Shown here one piece after another: positions 28,527 to 36,847 of a stretch of 64,000 bases of DNA. Made by a program: the position numbers and the translations under genes. Origin of the DNA: Pontibacter deserti (GTDB taxonomy: Bacteria; Bacteroidota; Bacteroidia; Cytophagales; Hymenobacteraceae); the NCBI RefSeq assembly GCF_023630255.1, contig NZ_JALPRS010000001.1:1240001-1304000 (forward strand). Direction: 5' to 3'. The stretch's first letter is position 1. Every line of letters starts with the position of its first letter. The notes under the pieces were generated by a model. The model did not search any database, was not told the DNA's origin, and saw nothing but the letters and a program-made list of their open reading frames with translations.

Positions 28527-29405
28527 CTATACCGTATCCATAAATGATTTCTCTACTTTATTGAAAACCAAAATGCCCAATGAAATAATGGTAACTGCGA
28601 ATAATGTAGAATAACCTAAGTACATCCAGCTAAACGAACCTTCTCCTAAAAACGCATACCGGAAAGTTTCAATAATACTTGTCATTGGATTAGCGAGTAT
28701 ATAAGGTTTATATTTTTCAGGCAAAGTGGAAAGAGGGTAAATAACCGGTGAGGCATACATGGCCAACTGCATACCGAATGTTATTAGAAATTTAAGGTCC
28801 CTGTATTTGGTGGTCATAGCTGATATCAGCATTCCGAACCCTAAGCCTAATGCAGCCATTAGTACAATCAGGAACGGAACCAGCACTAATGCCCAGTTGG
28901 GCTGCACCTGCGCACCTATAACTATAAAATACCCCAGCAATACCAGGAACAGGACAAACTGAACTCCAAATTTGAGAAGGTTGGATACTACTATAGATAG
29001 TGGCATAATTAACCTCGGGAAATATACCTTACCAAAGATATTGGCATTTTGGATAAAAGTACTTGAAGTTGAGGTAAGGCATTCGGAAAAATAATTCCAA
29101 CCAACTATACCAGCTAGGTAGAATAAAGGTCCAGGTATACCTTCGGTTGAGATACCTGCTATGTTGCCGAAAACAATAGTAAAAGTTATAGTTGTAAAAA
29201 TTGGCTGCAGAAAAAACCATATGGGACCAAGAATAGTTTGCTTATAAACAGCTACAAAATCGCGACGAACAAACATCTGCAACAGATCGCGGTAGCGCCA
29301 GACTTCCTTTAGCTGTAAATCAAAAAGACCGGAACTTGGCTTAATAACCAGTGTCCAGTCTTCCTCCTCTTCTTTCATGAAAGTTTTGTTAGTAAGGTGT
29401 TCCAT
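28527..29405 (-). CDS. wzm: polysaccharide ABC transporter permease (Wzm-like)
   Basis: A 292-residue membrane subunit of an ABC-2 type exporter that flips undecaprenyl-linked glycan from cytoplasm to periplasm. It has six hydrophobic helices, starting near residue 50 with TILGPIWFFLQPIFTT, and the conserved MYASPVIYPLSTLP and NPMTSIIETFRYAFLG segments. It pairs with the Wzt gene 3 bp downstream. The ATG at 29405 lies right at the end of the T-run of a terminator hairpin, so expression may depend on read-through or a local promoter. Confidence 0.93.
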   Translation of the reverse strand: MEHLTNKTFMKEEEEDWTLVIKPSSGLFDLQLKEVWRYRDLLQMFVRRDFVAVYKQTILGPIWFFLQPIFTTITFTIVFGNIAGISTEGIPGPLFYLAGIVGWNYFSECLTSTSSTFIQNANIFGKVYFPRLIMPLSIVVSNLLKFGVQFVLFLVLLGYFIVIGAQVQPNWALVLVPFLIVLMAALGLGFGMLISAMTTKYRDLKFLITFGMQLAMYASPVIYPLSTLPEKYKPYILANPMTSIIETFRYAFLGEGSFSWMYLGYSTLFAVTIISLGILVFNKVEKSFMDTV

Positions 29406-29455
29406 AAAAAATACCTCAAAAGGAACTATAAAAATAGTGAATCCTTTTGAGGTAT
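29406..29455 (-). terminator. terminator or attenuator between gmd and wzm
   Basis: A perfect 14-bp stem, 29411-29424 against 29442-29455, has a second inner stem (ACTAT/ATAGT) and is followed on the minus strand by six T residues that run into the wzm start codon. It would end transcripts from gmd. Because the export and glycosyltransferase genes follow on the same strand, it may work as a regulated attenuator. Confidence 0.8.
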
Positions 29456-29492
29456 ATTAATAAGTGAAGCTATTTTTTTAATTTACATAGCC

Positions 29493-30605
29493 CTATTCGT
29501 GATAGTTCAGCACGCGGTGCCCACCCTCCATCAAATAAGTATCACGCTTAAATAGCTCTATATCTGCCTGCATCATATCTTTAACTAATGCAGGAAGGTC
29601 ATATTTAGGCTCCCATCCTAGCTTGGTTTTAGATTTGGTAGCATCACCGATTAGCAGTTCTACTTCTGTAGGACGGAAGTAATTTGGATCTACACATACC
29701 ACTTCCTTGCCTAACTCAATCTGATATTCTGGATTATTGCAGGCAGCAACATATCCTTTTTCGTCTACACCTTCACCTTTAAAGGCAATATCAATGCCTA
29801 CTTCAGCAAAAGACATCTTCACAAAATCACGAACAGTTGTTGTTACACCTGTTGCAATAACGAAGTCTTCAGGCGTGTCCTGCTGTAGAATCAGCCACAT
29901 AGCTTCAACATAATCCTTAGCATGTCCCCAGTCACGCTTGGCATCCATATTACCTAAGTATAGTTTGTCCTGCAAACCTAAAGCGATACGTGATGCAGCT
30001 CTTGTTATCTTGCGGGTTACAAAGGTCTCACCACGCAGCGGAGACTCGTGGTTGAACAGAATACCGTTGCAGGCAAACATGTTGTAAGCCTCACGGTAGT
30101 TCACTGTAATCCAGTAAGCATAAAGCTTAGCTACTGCATAAGGAGAGCGTGGATAAAAAGGTGTAGTTTCAGTTTGTGGTACTGCCTGAACTAAACCATA
30201 TAGTTCCGAAGTTGATGCCTGATAAACTCTGGTTTTTTCAGTTAATCCTAGAATACGGATTGCTTCAAGAATACGTAATGTACCTAAACCATCGGCGTTT
30301 GCAGTATATTCAGGCGTATCAAAGCTAACCTTCACGTGGCTCATCGCTGCAAGGTTATAGATCTCATCAGGTTGTGTTTCCTGAATAATCCTGATCAGGT
30401 TAGTAGAATCTGTAAGATCACCGTAATGTAACTTGAAGTTGATGTTCTTCTCGTGCGGATCCTGGTACAGGTGATCGATACGATCGGTATTAAACATAGA
30501 ACTTCTACGTTTTACACCATGTACTTTATATCCTTTACTTAATAATAGTTCGGCTAGATATGCACCGTCCTGGCCAGTAACACCGGTTATAAGGGCTGTC
30601 TTCAT
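29493..30605 (-). CDS. gmd: GDP-mannose 4,6-dehydratase
   Basis: Converts GDP-D-mannose to GDP-4-keto-6-deoxy-D-mannose, the first step to GDP-L-fucose. The 370-residue protein starts with the NADP-binding [16 protein letters not shown]. The Ser/Thr-Tyr-Lys triad is seen as ASTSELYG and [12 protein letters not shown], and [20 protein letters not shown] is a diagnostic GMD segment. Cytoplasmic, short-chain dehydrogenase superfamily. It stands 93 bp downstream of fcl and is followed by a strong hairpin. Together they provide activated fucose for the glycan. Confidence 0.97.
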   Translation of the reverse strand: MKTALITGVTGQDGAYLAELLLSKGYKVHGVKRRSSMFNTDRIDHLYQDPHEKNINFKLHYGDLTDSTNLIRIIQETQPDEIYNLAAMSHVKVSFDTPEYTANADGLGTLRILEAIRILGLTEKTRVYQASTSELYGLVQAVPQTETTPFYPRSPYAVAKLYAYWITVNYREAYNMFACNGILFNHESPLRGETFVTRKITRAASRIALGLQDKLYLGNMDAKRDWGHAKDYVEAMWLILQQDTPEDFVIATGVTTTVRDFVKMSFAEVGIDIAFKGEGVDEKGYVAACNNPEYQIELGKEVVCVDPNYFRPTEVELLIGDATKSKTKLGWEPKYDLPALVKDMMQADIELFKRDTYLMEGGHRVLNYHE

Positions 30606-30698
30606 TATATTCGATTTGTAAAATAGAGATAAGTATATTTCAGATGCTCTATACTTATACTTCAGAGAATAGTTTCAGAAATTTTATACTTTCTACCA

Positions 30699-31643
30699 TT
30701 AAGAAAGTGCAGGCATAGTAAGTTTTTGTTTAAAGTCAGCATATGCCAGTGCGATCCCTTCACGCAAATTAATTTTATGCATAAACCCTGTGTTATGCAA
30801 CTTGCTTACATCCATTAGTTTACGTGGAGTACCATCTGGCTTTGTAGTATCGAAAACCAATTCCCCCTCAAAACCAATAACGTCTTTTACCAGGAGTGCG
30901 AGATCTTTAATCGAGATGTCTTCGCCGGTGCCAATATTAACAAGTTCACGCTCATTGTAATGCTCCATAAGGTAAAGACAAGCCTCAGCCAGGTCATCTG
31001 CAAACAAAAATTCACGCATTGGGCTACCAGTTCCCCAAACTACAACTTCAGAGGCTCCATTTTCCTTAGCTTCATGAAACTTACGAATAAGGGCAGGTAA
31101 GACATGCGAATTGTTTAGATCATAATTATCGTTATAGCCATACAAGTTAGTTGGCATAACACTAATAAAATTGCAGCCATATTGGTCTCTGTAGGCTTCA
31201 CATAATTTAATACCTGCAATTTTCGCAATAGCATATGGTTCGTTTGTCTGTTCTAATGCTCCAGTTAATAGATACTCTTCTTTTAGTGGCTGAGGAGCCA
31301 TCTTCGGATAGATACAGGATGAGCCAAGGAACATCATTTTTTTAACACTGCTCTTAAAAGCAGCATCAATTATGTTAGCTTCTATCATTAAGTTATCGTA
31401 CAGGAACTCAGCTCTAAAAGTATTATTAGCATGAATACCACCTACTTTAGCGGCAGCCAGAAATACATAATCTGGTTGTTCAGTTGCAAAGAACTCTTGT
31501 ACTTGTTGTTGATTACGAAGATCAAGCTCTGAGGAAGTGCGTGTTATAATATGATTAAAACCATTTGCCTGAAGTTTACGGCATATTGCGGAACCGACCA
31601 TTCCTCTATGTCCTGCAACATATATTTTTGAATTAATTTCCAT
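30699..31643 (-). CDS. fcl: GDP-L-fucose synthase
   Basis: Epimerase/reductase that turns GDP-4-keto-6-deoxymannose into GDP-L-fucose with NADPH. The 314-residue protein has the nucleotide-binding [10 protein letters not shown] at the N terminus, [17 protein letters not shown] around residue 106 and the catalytic [22 protein letters not shown] is a family-specific stretch. It lies upstream of gmd on the same strand, so both enzymes of the pathway are adjacent. Also called wcaG. Several TATACTT words lie in the short gaps on both sides. Confidence 0.97.
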   Translation of the reverse strand: MEINSKIYVAGHRGMVGSAICRKLQANGFNHIITRTSSELDLRNQQQVQEFFATEQPDYVFLAAAKVGGIHANNTFRAEFLYDNLMIEANIIDAAFKSSVKKMMFLGSSCIYPKMAPQPLKEEYLLTGALEQTNEPYAIAKIAGIKLCEAYRDQYGCNFISVMPTNLYGYNDNYDLNNSHVLPALIRKFHEAKENGASEVVVWGTGSPMREFLFADDLAEACLYLMEHYNERELVNIGTGEDISIKDLALLVKDVIGFEGELVFDTTKPDGTPRKLMDVSKLHNTGFMHKINLREGIALAYADFKQKLTMPALS

Positions 31644-31750
31644 AGTGAAGGGTGTAGAAAAATAATGTAAGTTATAAAGACTAATATTTATAAAAGTAAG
31701 GTTTAGCAGTACCTTACGTTGGTACTATACTTTTGGTGCATTACGAAGGC

Positions 31751-34135
31751 TTAAAATTTAAACTTTTTCCACCACGGTTGGTGCTCTAAGTCATCTGCAT
31801 AGTAACCGTACCCATAACCATATCCATACCCATAACCATAATTAAGCTTACGGTAATCTACATCATTAAATAAAATTGCAGTATTTCTAATTTTGCCAGA
31901 TTCATACTGTTGCTGAATATTTGCAAGGAACGACTTCATCGTATAATCTTGTCGCACCATATAGATATTAGCATCTGCAATCTGCATAAGCTCTAAACCA
32001 TCGGAAAGAATACCAACTGGCGGGGTATCCAAGATAATGTAATCATAAGAGTTTCTAAGCTTATTTATTAAGTCTTCCATTCGCTTATTCAGAAGTAATT
32101 CAGAAGGATTAGGTGGGATGTCACCAGAAGGTAGTATGTGTAAATGTTCCTGAATTGACTGATGAATTACATCTTCTAGTTTGGCATAACCTGCTAAATA
32201 ATTACTTAAGCCTATAGTGCTGCTAACACCATAATCAGTATTATTATTCGGTTTTCGCATGTCTGCGTTGACCAGAAGAGTTCTTTCGCCTGAAATTGAA
32301 ATAATATAAGCTAGATTTTTAGCAGAAAAAGTTTTCCCTTCTCCACTAATTGAAGATGTAACAACAAAAATCTTCCCTGATCCATTCTCTGCATTAGACA
32401 TGAATCGTAAGTTGGAGCGAACAGTTCTGAAGGCCTCCGCTAAAGCAGATTTAGGACTTTGATCTATCAGGCTAGCGCTTCCTTTTTTGTTATGCCCAAC
32501 CATACCAAGAACAGGCAATGTTGTGTTACGGTTGATGTCTTCAAGACTGTTAACTTTATTATTAAAAAAATCTTTCCCAAAAATGAAGCCTACAGGTATT
32601 GCTAAACCTAACAATAATGCAGTGATGTAGTTCTTGGATGTATTGGGGGCGGTTTGAGCAGAAACAGCTGCTTCACTAAGTATAGTAACATCAGATGTAT
32701 TGGCAGCTTTAGCTATACCTGCTTCTGCACGCTTTTCCATCAGGAACACATAAAGATTCTCACTGAGGCTATAGAGGCGCTGAATATTAATCAGCTTTCG
32801 TTCAGCAGTTGGTAAGCGCTGCAATTGGCTTGATGCTTCACCTATGCGTCTATTTAAATCCCGAAGGGCAATATTATTGGCAGCCTCTATACTTTTAAGA
32901 TTTTCAAGTATACTTCGTGTTAACTCGGCAACCTGCTGTCTTTTAACTTTTAACTCGTTTGCTACAATGGGATTAGAACCAATGTCATTTTTATTTATTA
33001 CTTCTATCTCACCTTGCAATTGTACGATGTTACTTATCAACCCATTTAGAATGGGATCATTTATACCTAAATTAGATGGAATGACTAATTGATCTAAAGT
33101 TTTGCCTTGTTGTAAGTAGTTGCGCAGGTAATTATAGTATTTATCATTTACTAGAAGTAACGCTTTCTCTTCTTCTAATGTCTGAATCTGTTGTGCAAAT
33201 TTATTTCCCTCGCTGCTTACATCTAATCGTGAATTATCTTTCTTAAAAGATTCTAATCTACTTTCAATAAAGTAAAGTGAATCACTAATTTGCTGGAGCT
33301 GCTCATCAATAAAATCAAGGGTATTTATAGCATTTGAGTTTTTAATGTACAGGTTATTTAACCTGTATGTCTCCATGTGCGCATTAAGAAACTCTTTTTC
33401 TTTCTCGGGTGTGGTACCACTAATTTTTAGAACTAATGCAGAAGCGCCACCGGGCATTTGTGAGATATCGAGCCTTGAAGCATATGCTCCGGCCAGGTCT
33501 TCTGTTTTATTAATGCTAAACAATAGTTCATTGGGAACATCTGTAACTCCCGAGTTTTTAAGGGATATTGAAAAGGTAAACTTGTCAATACTGTAGTTTC
33601 TTCCTGACTTATACCTTTTACCAATGACAAGATTATTCCAGTGGGAGTTCTCAGTACTTAATGTGTACTCTGTAGAACTAATGGGTGTAACCTTAAAAAG
33701 TATACCATATGGTATGTTTAACGAAGAAGAATCAAAATGTACAACAAAAGGTGATAGTGCTTTATACACCTCAGTTAATTTTACATTTCCCTGCTGATAA
33801 TAACTAACCTCAAATTCTAACTTATTTAAAGTTTGCTTGACAAGACTTTTAGTTTTTAAAAGTACAGATTCATTTGTTAGGTCACGGGAACCTTCAAAGA
33901 CCTCATCCCCATAAAGCAATGCTGCTGCAGATGCCCCCTGCTCCACCGGCTTTACGATCATTACAGAAGATTTTACTTCATATAATGGAATTGTATATCT
34001 ATTAATCAGGAAAGCAGCTATGAGTGCTATAAGCACCGAAGCTACTACCCAATACCAGTATCTTAGTACTTTTAAGAGCAGATTCTGAAAATCAAACCCG
34101 TTATTTTGCTTATTCAATGTATTTTCCAAAGTCAA
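31751..34135 (-). CDS. wzc: polysaccharide co-polymerase / tyrosine autokinase (Wzc-like)
   Basis: An inner-membrane regulator of polysaccharide chain length and export. The 794-residue protein has a Wzz domain with a first membrane helix at about residues 30-50, a long periplasmic coiled-coil part (about 265-460) and a second helix near residue 500 (ALLLGLAIPVGFIFG). A BY-kinase domain follows with Walker A SSISGEGKTFSAKN, Walker A' LLVNADMRKP and Walker B YIILDTPPVGI. The C terminus carries eight tyrosines in a GY repeat at residues 766-779, the expected autophosphorylation cluster. The start is a TTG; an in-frame stop lies close upstream, and the TTG two codons later is better spaced from an AGGA. 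It is 25 bp from wza. Confidence 0.93.
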   Translation of the reverse strand: MTLENTLNKQNNGFDFQNLLLKVLRYWYWVVASVLIALIAAFLINRYTIPLYEVKSSVMIVKPVEQGASAAALLYGDEVFEGSRDLTNESVLLKTKSLVKQTLNKLEFEVSYYQQGNVKLTEVYKALSPFVVHFDSSSLNIPYGILFKVTPISSTEYTLSTENSHWNNLVIGKRYKSGRNYSIDKFTFSISLKNSGVTDVPNELLFSINKTEDLAGAYASRLDISQMPGGASALVLKISGTTPEKEKEFLNAHMETYRLNNLYIKNSNAINTLDFIDEQLQQISDSLYFIESRLESFKKDNSRLDVSSEGNKFAQQIQTLEEEKALLLVNDKYYNYLRNYLQQGKTLDQLVIPSNLGINDPILNGLISNIVQLQGEIEVINKNDIGSNPIVANELKVKRQQVAELTRSILENLKSIEAANNIALRDLNRRIGEASSQLQRLPTAERKLINIQRLYSLSENLYVFLMEKRAEAGIAKAANTSDVTILSEAAVSAQTAPNTSKNYITALLLGLAIPVGFIFGKDFFNNKVNSLEDINRNTTLPVLGMVGHNKKGSASLIDQSPKSALAEAFRTVRSNLRFMSNAENGSGKIFVVTSSISGEGKTFSAKNLAYIISISGERTLLVNADMRKPNNNTDYGVSSTIGLSNYLAGYAKLEDVIHQSIQEHLHILPSGDIPPNPSELLLNKRMEDLINKLRNSYDYIILDTPPVGILSDGLELMQIADANIYMVRQDYTMKSFLANIQQQYESGKIRNTAILFNDVDYRKLNYGYGYGYGYGYGYYADDLEHQPWWKKFKF

Positions 34136-34160
34136 TTTCCTGAAAAATAATTAGGAGTTG

Positions 34161-34940
34161 CTACAGTAATCTGGATAGCAATAAACTAATTGTTGTAATT
34201 AATGATAGTGTCAGACTCACATTGGCAATCAGATTTTCTCTGACATTTTTAGCTGGTAGTGGATCCACTACTATCATGTCGTTGGGTTGTAAGTAAAAAT
34301 TCTTTTGAGCTATAGTATTATCATCTAATAAGCTGAAAGTATATAGCTTTGCTGTACCAGCTTCATATCTAACTAACTTTATCCTACCTCTGTCGGCATA
34401 AGGGCTAAATCCACCTGCAGTAGCAATAGCCTCCATCAAGTTTATATTATCTTGATATGTTGTAAACTGGCCCTGGCTACCTACTTCCCCTAAAACTGAA
34501 AATCGAAAAGTTAAGAAGCGTAGGTTTACAGTAGGATCAGTTAAGAAAGGCTTTAGTGCTTCAGTAAGTTTTACCCTGGCTTCAGCCATAGTTAACCCTT
34601 GTAAATTGACTTTCCCGACTGTTGGAATTAATATATTGCCTTCTGCATCTAAAGTATATCCTTCTAATACAGGATCAGAAGTAGTTGTTGCTGTAGAAGC
34701 TGCACCCAAAAAATTATATTCGGCAGGAGTAGTAGTTTGAACTTTAAGCGAGATAACATCTCCTGGTTTTAAAGTATAGATAGGGCGCTGCAAGTCAAAA
34801 GTTTTTAACAGCTCATCTGCTTTTGCCTGATTTCTGGAGTCAGGTTTATCCTGGAGTAGAACTAGTCTCTTTTGAGGTATACAGGAGGCAAATATAAGGA
34901 TACATAAAAGTATCCAGCATATAGAAAGGGTGTTTCGCAT
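34161..34940 (-). CDS. wza: polysaccharide export lipoprotein (Wza-like)
   Basis: A 259-residue outer-membrane export protein. The signal peptide ends in a lipobox (IFASC, Cys near residue 20). The Poly_export domain begins with YTLKPGDVISLKV near residue 55, and a SLBB domain follows with FSVLGEVGSQG and MEAIATAGGFSPYADRG. A C-terminal hydrophobic helix (about 236-258) would insert in the outer membrane, as the helical barrel of Wza does. It is 25 bp upstream of wzc, and the pair forms the envelope-spanning part of the machinery. Confidence 0.93.
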   Translation of the reverse strand: MRNTLSICWILLCILIFASCIPQKRLVLLQDKPDSRNQAKADELLKTFDLQRPIYTLKPGDVISLKVQTTTPAEYNFLGAASTATTTSDPVLEGYTLDAEGNILIPTVGKVNLQGLTMAEARVKLTEALKPFLTDPTVNLRFLTFRFSVLGEVGSQGQFTTYQDNINLMEAIATAGGFSPYADRGRIKLVRYEAGTAKLYTFSLLDDNTIAQKNFYLQPNDMIVVDPLPAKNVRENLIANVSLTLSLITTISLLLSRLL

Positions 34941-35068
34941 TTTAAAGTGCTTCTACACTATAGGTTTTAGATCTTAAAACACCATACAAGATGGTTTATA
35001 CTTATTCTAGCTTGTGAAATTACAAAAAAACTCTGATTTATCTCTCAGTACTTTACTAATTAACTAAA

Positions 35069-35965
35069 CTAAAAGTTTAATTGAACTCCGTTTGAAATAG
35101 CATAAACGAATTTAGTGACTGGCACAATTGGCTTATCCTCAAAGGTGCAGTTAAAAGCAGTTTTAAAGCTTAATGTATTATTCAGCTTCACAAGAAGATT
35201 AGCATCCCCACTTACCCTGTTACGAAAAGAATCAATCTTATCATCGTAGCCTGTTTGATAATAAACTATAGCTTCGGTTGCTACATGGTCATTCAGAACT
35301 ACTTTATTGCTGATATAATTTGTGAGCTTTACCAGATTTGATTCAAGGATTCCAGCTTCTATTTCAGGTGATAGCCACTTCTCATATTCATGCATTATAC
35401 CTGACCCAATGTATAAATTCGTTTTTTCCTTTCTAAGTATAGCAAACCTTCCACCCAACCCTGCCAGGTTACGCAATTCCATTCCGCGTGCTTTGTCAGC
35501 CTGAAGTTGAGTAAAAATTTCATAAGACAGGCGGCGGCGGCGATGAAGATTTACTCTGAAATGCGCATACCCGTTACTCGCTATAGTATTGCGTTGCTCT
35601 TTATTGTCGTAGTTTATAAGCAGGTAGTTGTAATAACCAAGAACCAAATAGCTATGTTTAGCCGAAATATACGCCGCGTCGCTGTTAAAAGTGAACTGCA
35701 GAAAATTATTCGGATTATCTTTTCCGGCATTGCGATTAAACATTGAAAAGTTTAGTCCTGCTTTGCCCGTTATATAATTACTGGAGTCCTGCTCTACCCG
35801 TGCACGTTCAATATTTAAAATCTGCGCTTCAACTTGTGTTATTATACTTGTCAAGAAAACACATATTATAAAGAAAGACTTAACATTAAACTTTCGCCTT
35901 TGCTCAAGTATAAATTTATGTGCTACTATTTTTACCAGTGTTGGAATATACATTATCGAAAACAT
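35069..35965 (-). CDS. DUF481-like outer-membrane protein
   Basis: A 298-residue protein with a signal peptide (FFIICVFLTSIITQVEA, cleavage before Gln near residue 49) and alternating hydrophobic strands to the end, closing with a terminal Phe as in outer-membrane barrels. The layout resembles the DUF481/YdiY family of unknown function. The ATG at 35965 leaves an unusual 25-residue basic leader before the signal peptide, so the true start may be the ATG at 35953 or a later codon. It is upstream of wza on the same strand, with a 128-bp gap. A role in glycan export is possible but unproven. Confidence 0.65.
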   Translation of the reverse strand: MFSIMYIPTLVKIVAHKFILEQRRKFNVKSFFIICVFLTSIITQVEAQILNIERARVEQDSSNYITGKAGLNFSMFNRNAGKDNPNNFLQFTFNSDAAYISAKHSYLVLGYYNYLLINYDNKEQRNTIASNGYAHFRVNLHRRRRLSYEIFTQLQADKARGMELRNLAGLGGRFAILRKEKTNLYIGSGIMHEYEKWLSPEIEAGILESNLVKLTNYISNKVVLNDHVATEAIVYYQTGYDDKIDSFRNRVSGDANLLVKLNNTLSFKTAFNCTFEDKPIVPVTKFVYAISNGVQLNF

Positions 35966-36092
35966 GTTTCAAGTCTACAGCATATTTCATAAAACACCAA
36001 AATGTTTTAGAATTCAGGGTTTGTTCAGTTACTGCAGTTAGCAGACTTGTAGATTAAACTTTAAATAAGCAGTTTTGAGCAACTATAAAACA

Positions 36093-36749
36093 ATGCTGAC
36101 ACAACAGGAAATCATAGATCAAACTGCTACCCATGTACAGGCGCTTTTATCCGGAGAAGGTTCCGGGCACGATTGGTGGCACATACTTCGGGTATGGAAT
36201 AACGCTAAGACAATAGCTGCCACCGAAAAAGCAGACTTATTTATAGTGGAATTGGCAGCGTTGCTACATGATATCGGCGACCATAAATTTCATAATGGAG
36301 ACGAAACGATAGGTCCTCGCATGGCTACTGAATGGCTTACACAACTTAAAGTAGAAGACAACATTATTGCTACCATAGTAGCTATTATCAAAGAGTTATC
36401 TTTTAAAGGAGCCGGTACAACTTCAGATATGAGCAGTCTGGAAGGCTGCATAGTTCAGGATGCTGACCGACTCGACGCGATTGGGGCAATAGGTATAGCC
36501 CGCACTTTTGCCTATGGCGGACATAAGAACCGTGAAATATATAACCCTCATATTTCTCCGGAACTACATAATTCTTTCGAAGCTTACAAAAGCAGCACAG
36601 CTCCCACAATAAACCATTTCTATGAAAAGCTTTTGCTGCTAAAAGACCGTATGCACACTAAAACAGCCAGAGCTCTGGCCGAACAGCGTCATAAATTTAT
36701 GGAAGTTTACCTGGAACAATTTTATGCTGAGTGGGAAGGAAAACTCTAA
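36093..36749 (+). CDS. HD domain phosphohydrolase
   Basis: A 218-residue HD-superfamily hydrolase of the YedJ type. The metal ligands are visible as His30 in DWWHILRV, the HD pair at residues 59-60 in ALLHDIGD, and the late Asp in QDADRLDAIG. Such enzymes hydrolyse nucleotides or other phosphate esters in the cytoplasm; the substrate is unknown. The ATG at 36093 is preferred to a TTG 18 bp earlier. It stands alone on the plus strand, divergent from the DUF481-like gene and 98 bp before the antiporter. Confidence 0.9.
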   Translation: MLTQQEIIDQTATHVQALLSGEGSGHDWWHILRVWNNAKTIAATEKADLFIVELAALLHDIGDHKFHNGDETIGPRMATEWLTQLKVEDNIIATIVAIIKELSFKGAGTTSDMSSLEGCIVQDADRLDAIGAIGIARTFAYGGHKNREIYNPHISPELHNSFEAYKSSTAPTINHFYEKLLLLKDRMHTKTARALAEQRHKFMEVYLEQFYAEWEGKL

Positions 36750-36847
36750 ATCAATACTTTAAACGCTTATTTATAATACGCTTTTAATCTTGCAATTACG
36801 TACCTAAGCATATAAATTAAATCAGAAGCCCAAATTCGTACTACTCT

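Noticed and set aside
31799..31840. Short tandem hexamers that look like a CRISPR or satellite repeat
   Set aside because: The repeat is in frame within wzc and encodes the GY tail; there are no spacers.
2916..35000. Classical integrative island with att sites in tRNA-Asp
   Set aside because: No integrase or excisionase and no second copy of the tRNA 3' end were seen at the far side; only an association with the tRNA remains.
34941..35068. Riboswitch or promoter element before wza
   Set aside because: No conserved aptamer features and no TAnnTTTG/TTG pair at proper spacing were found.
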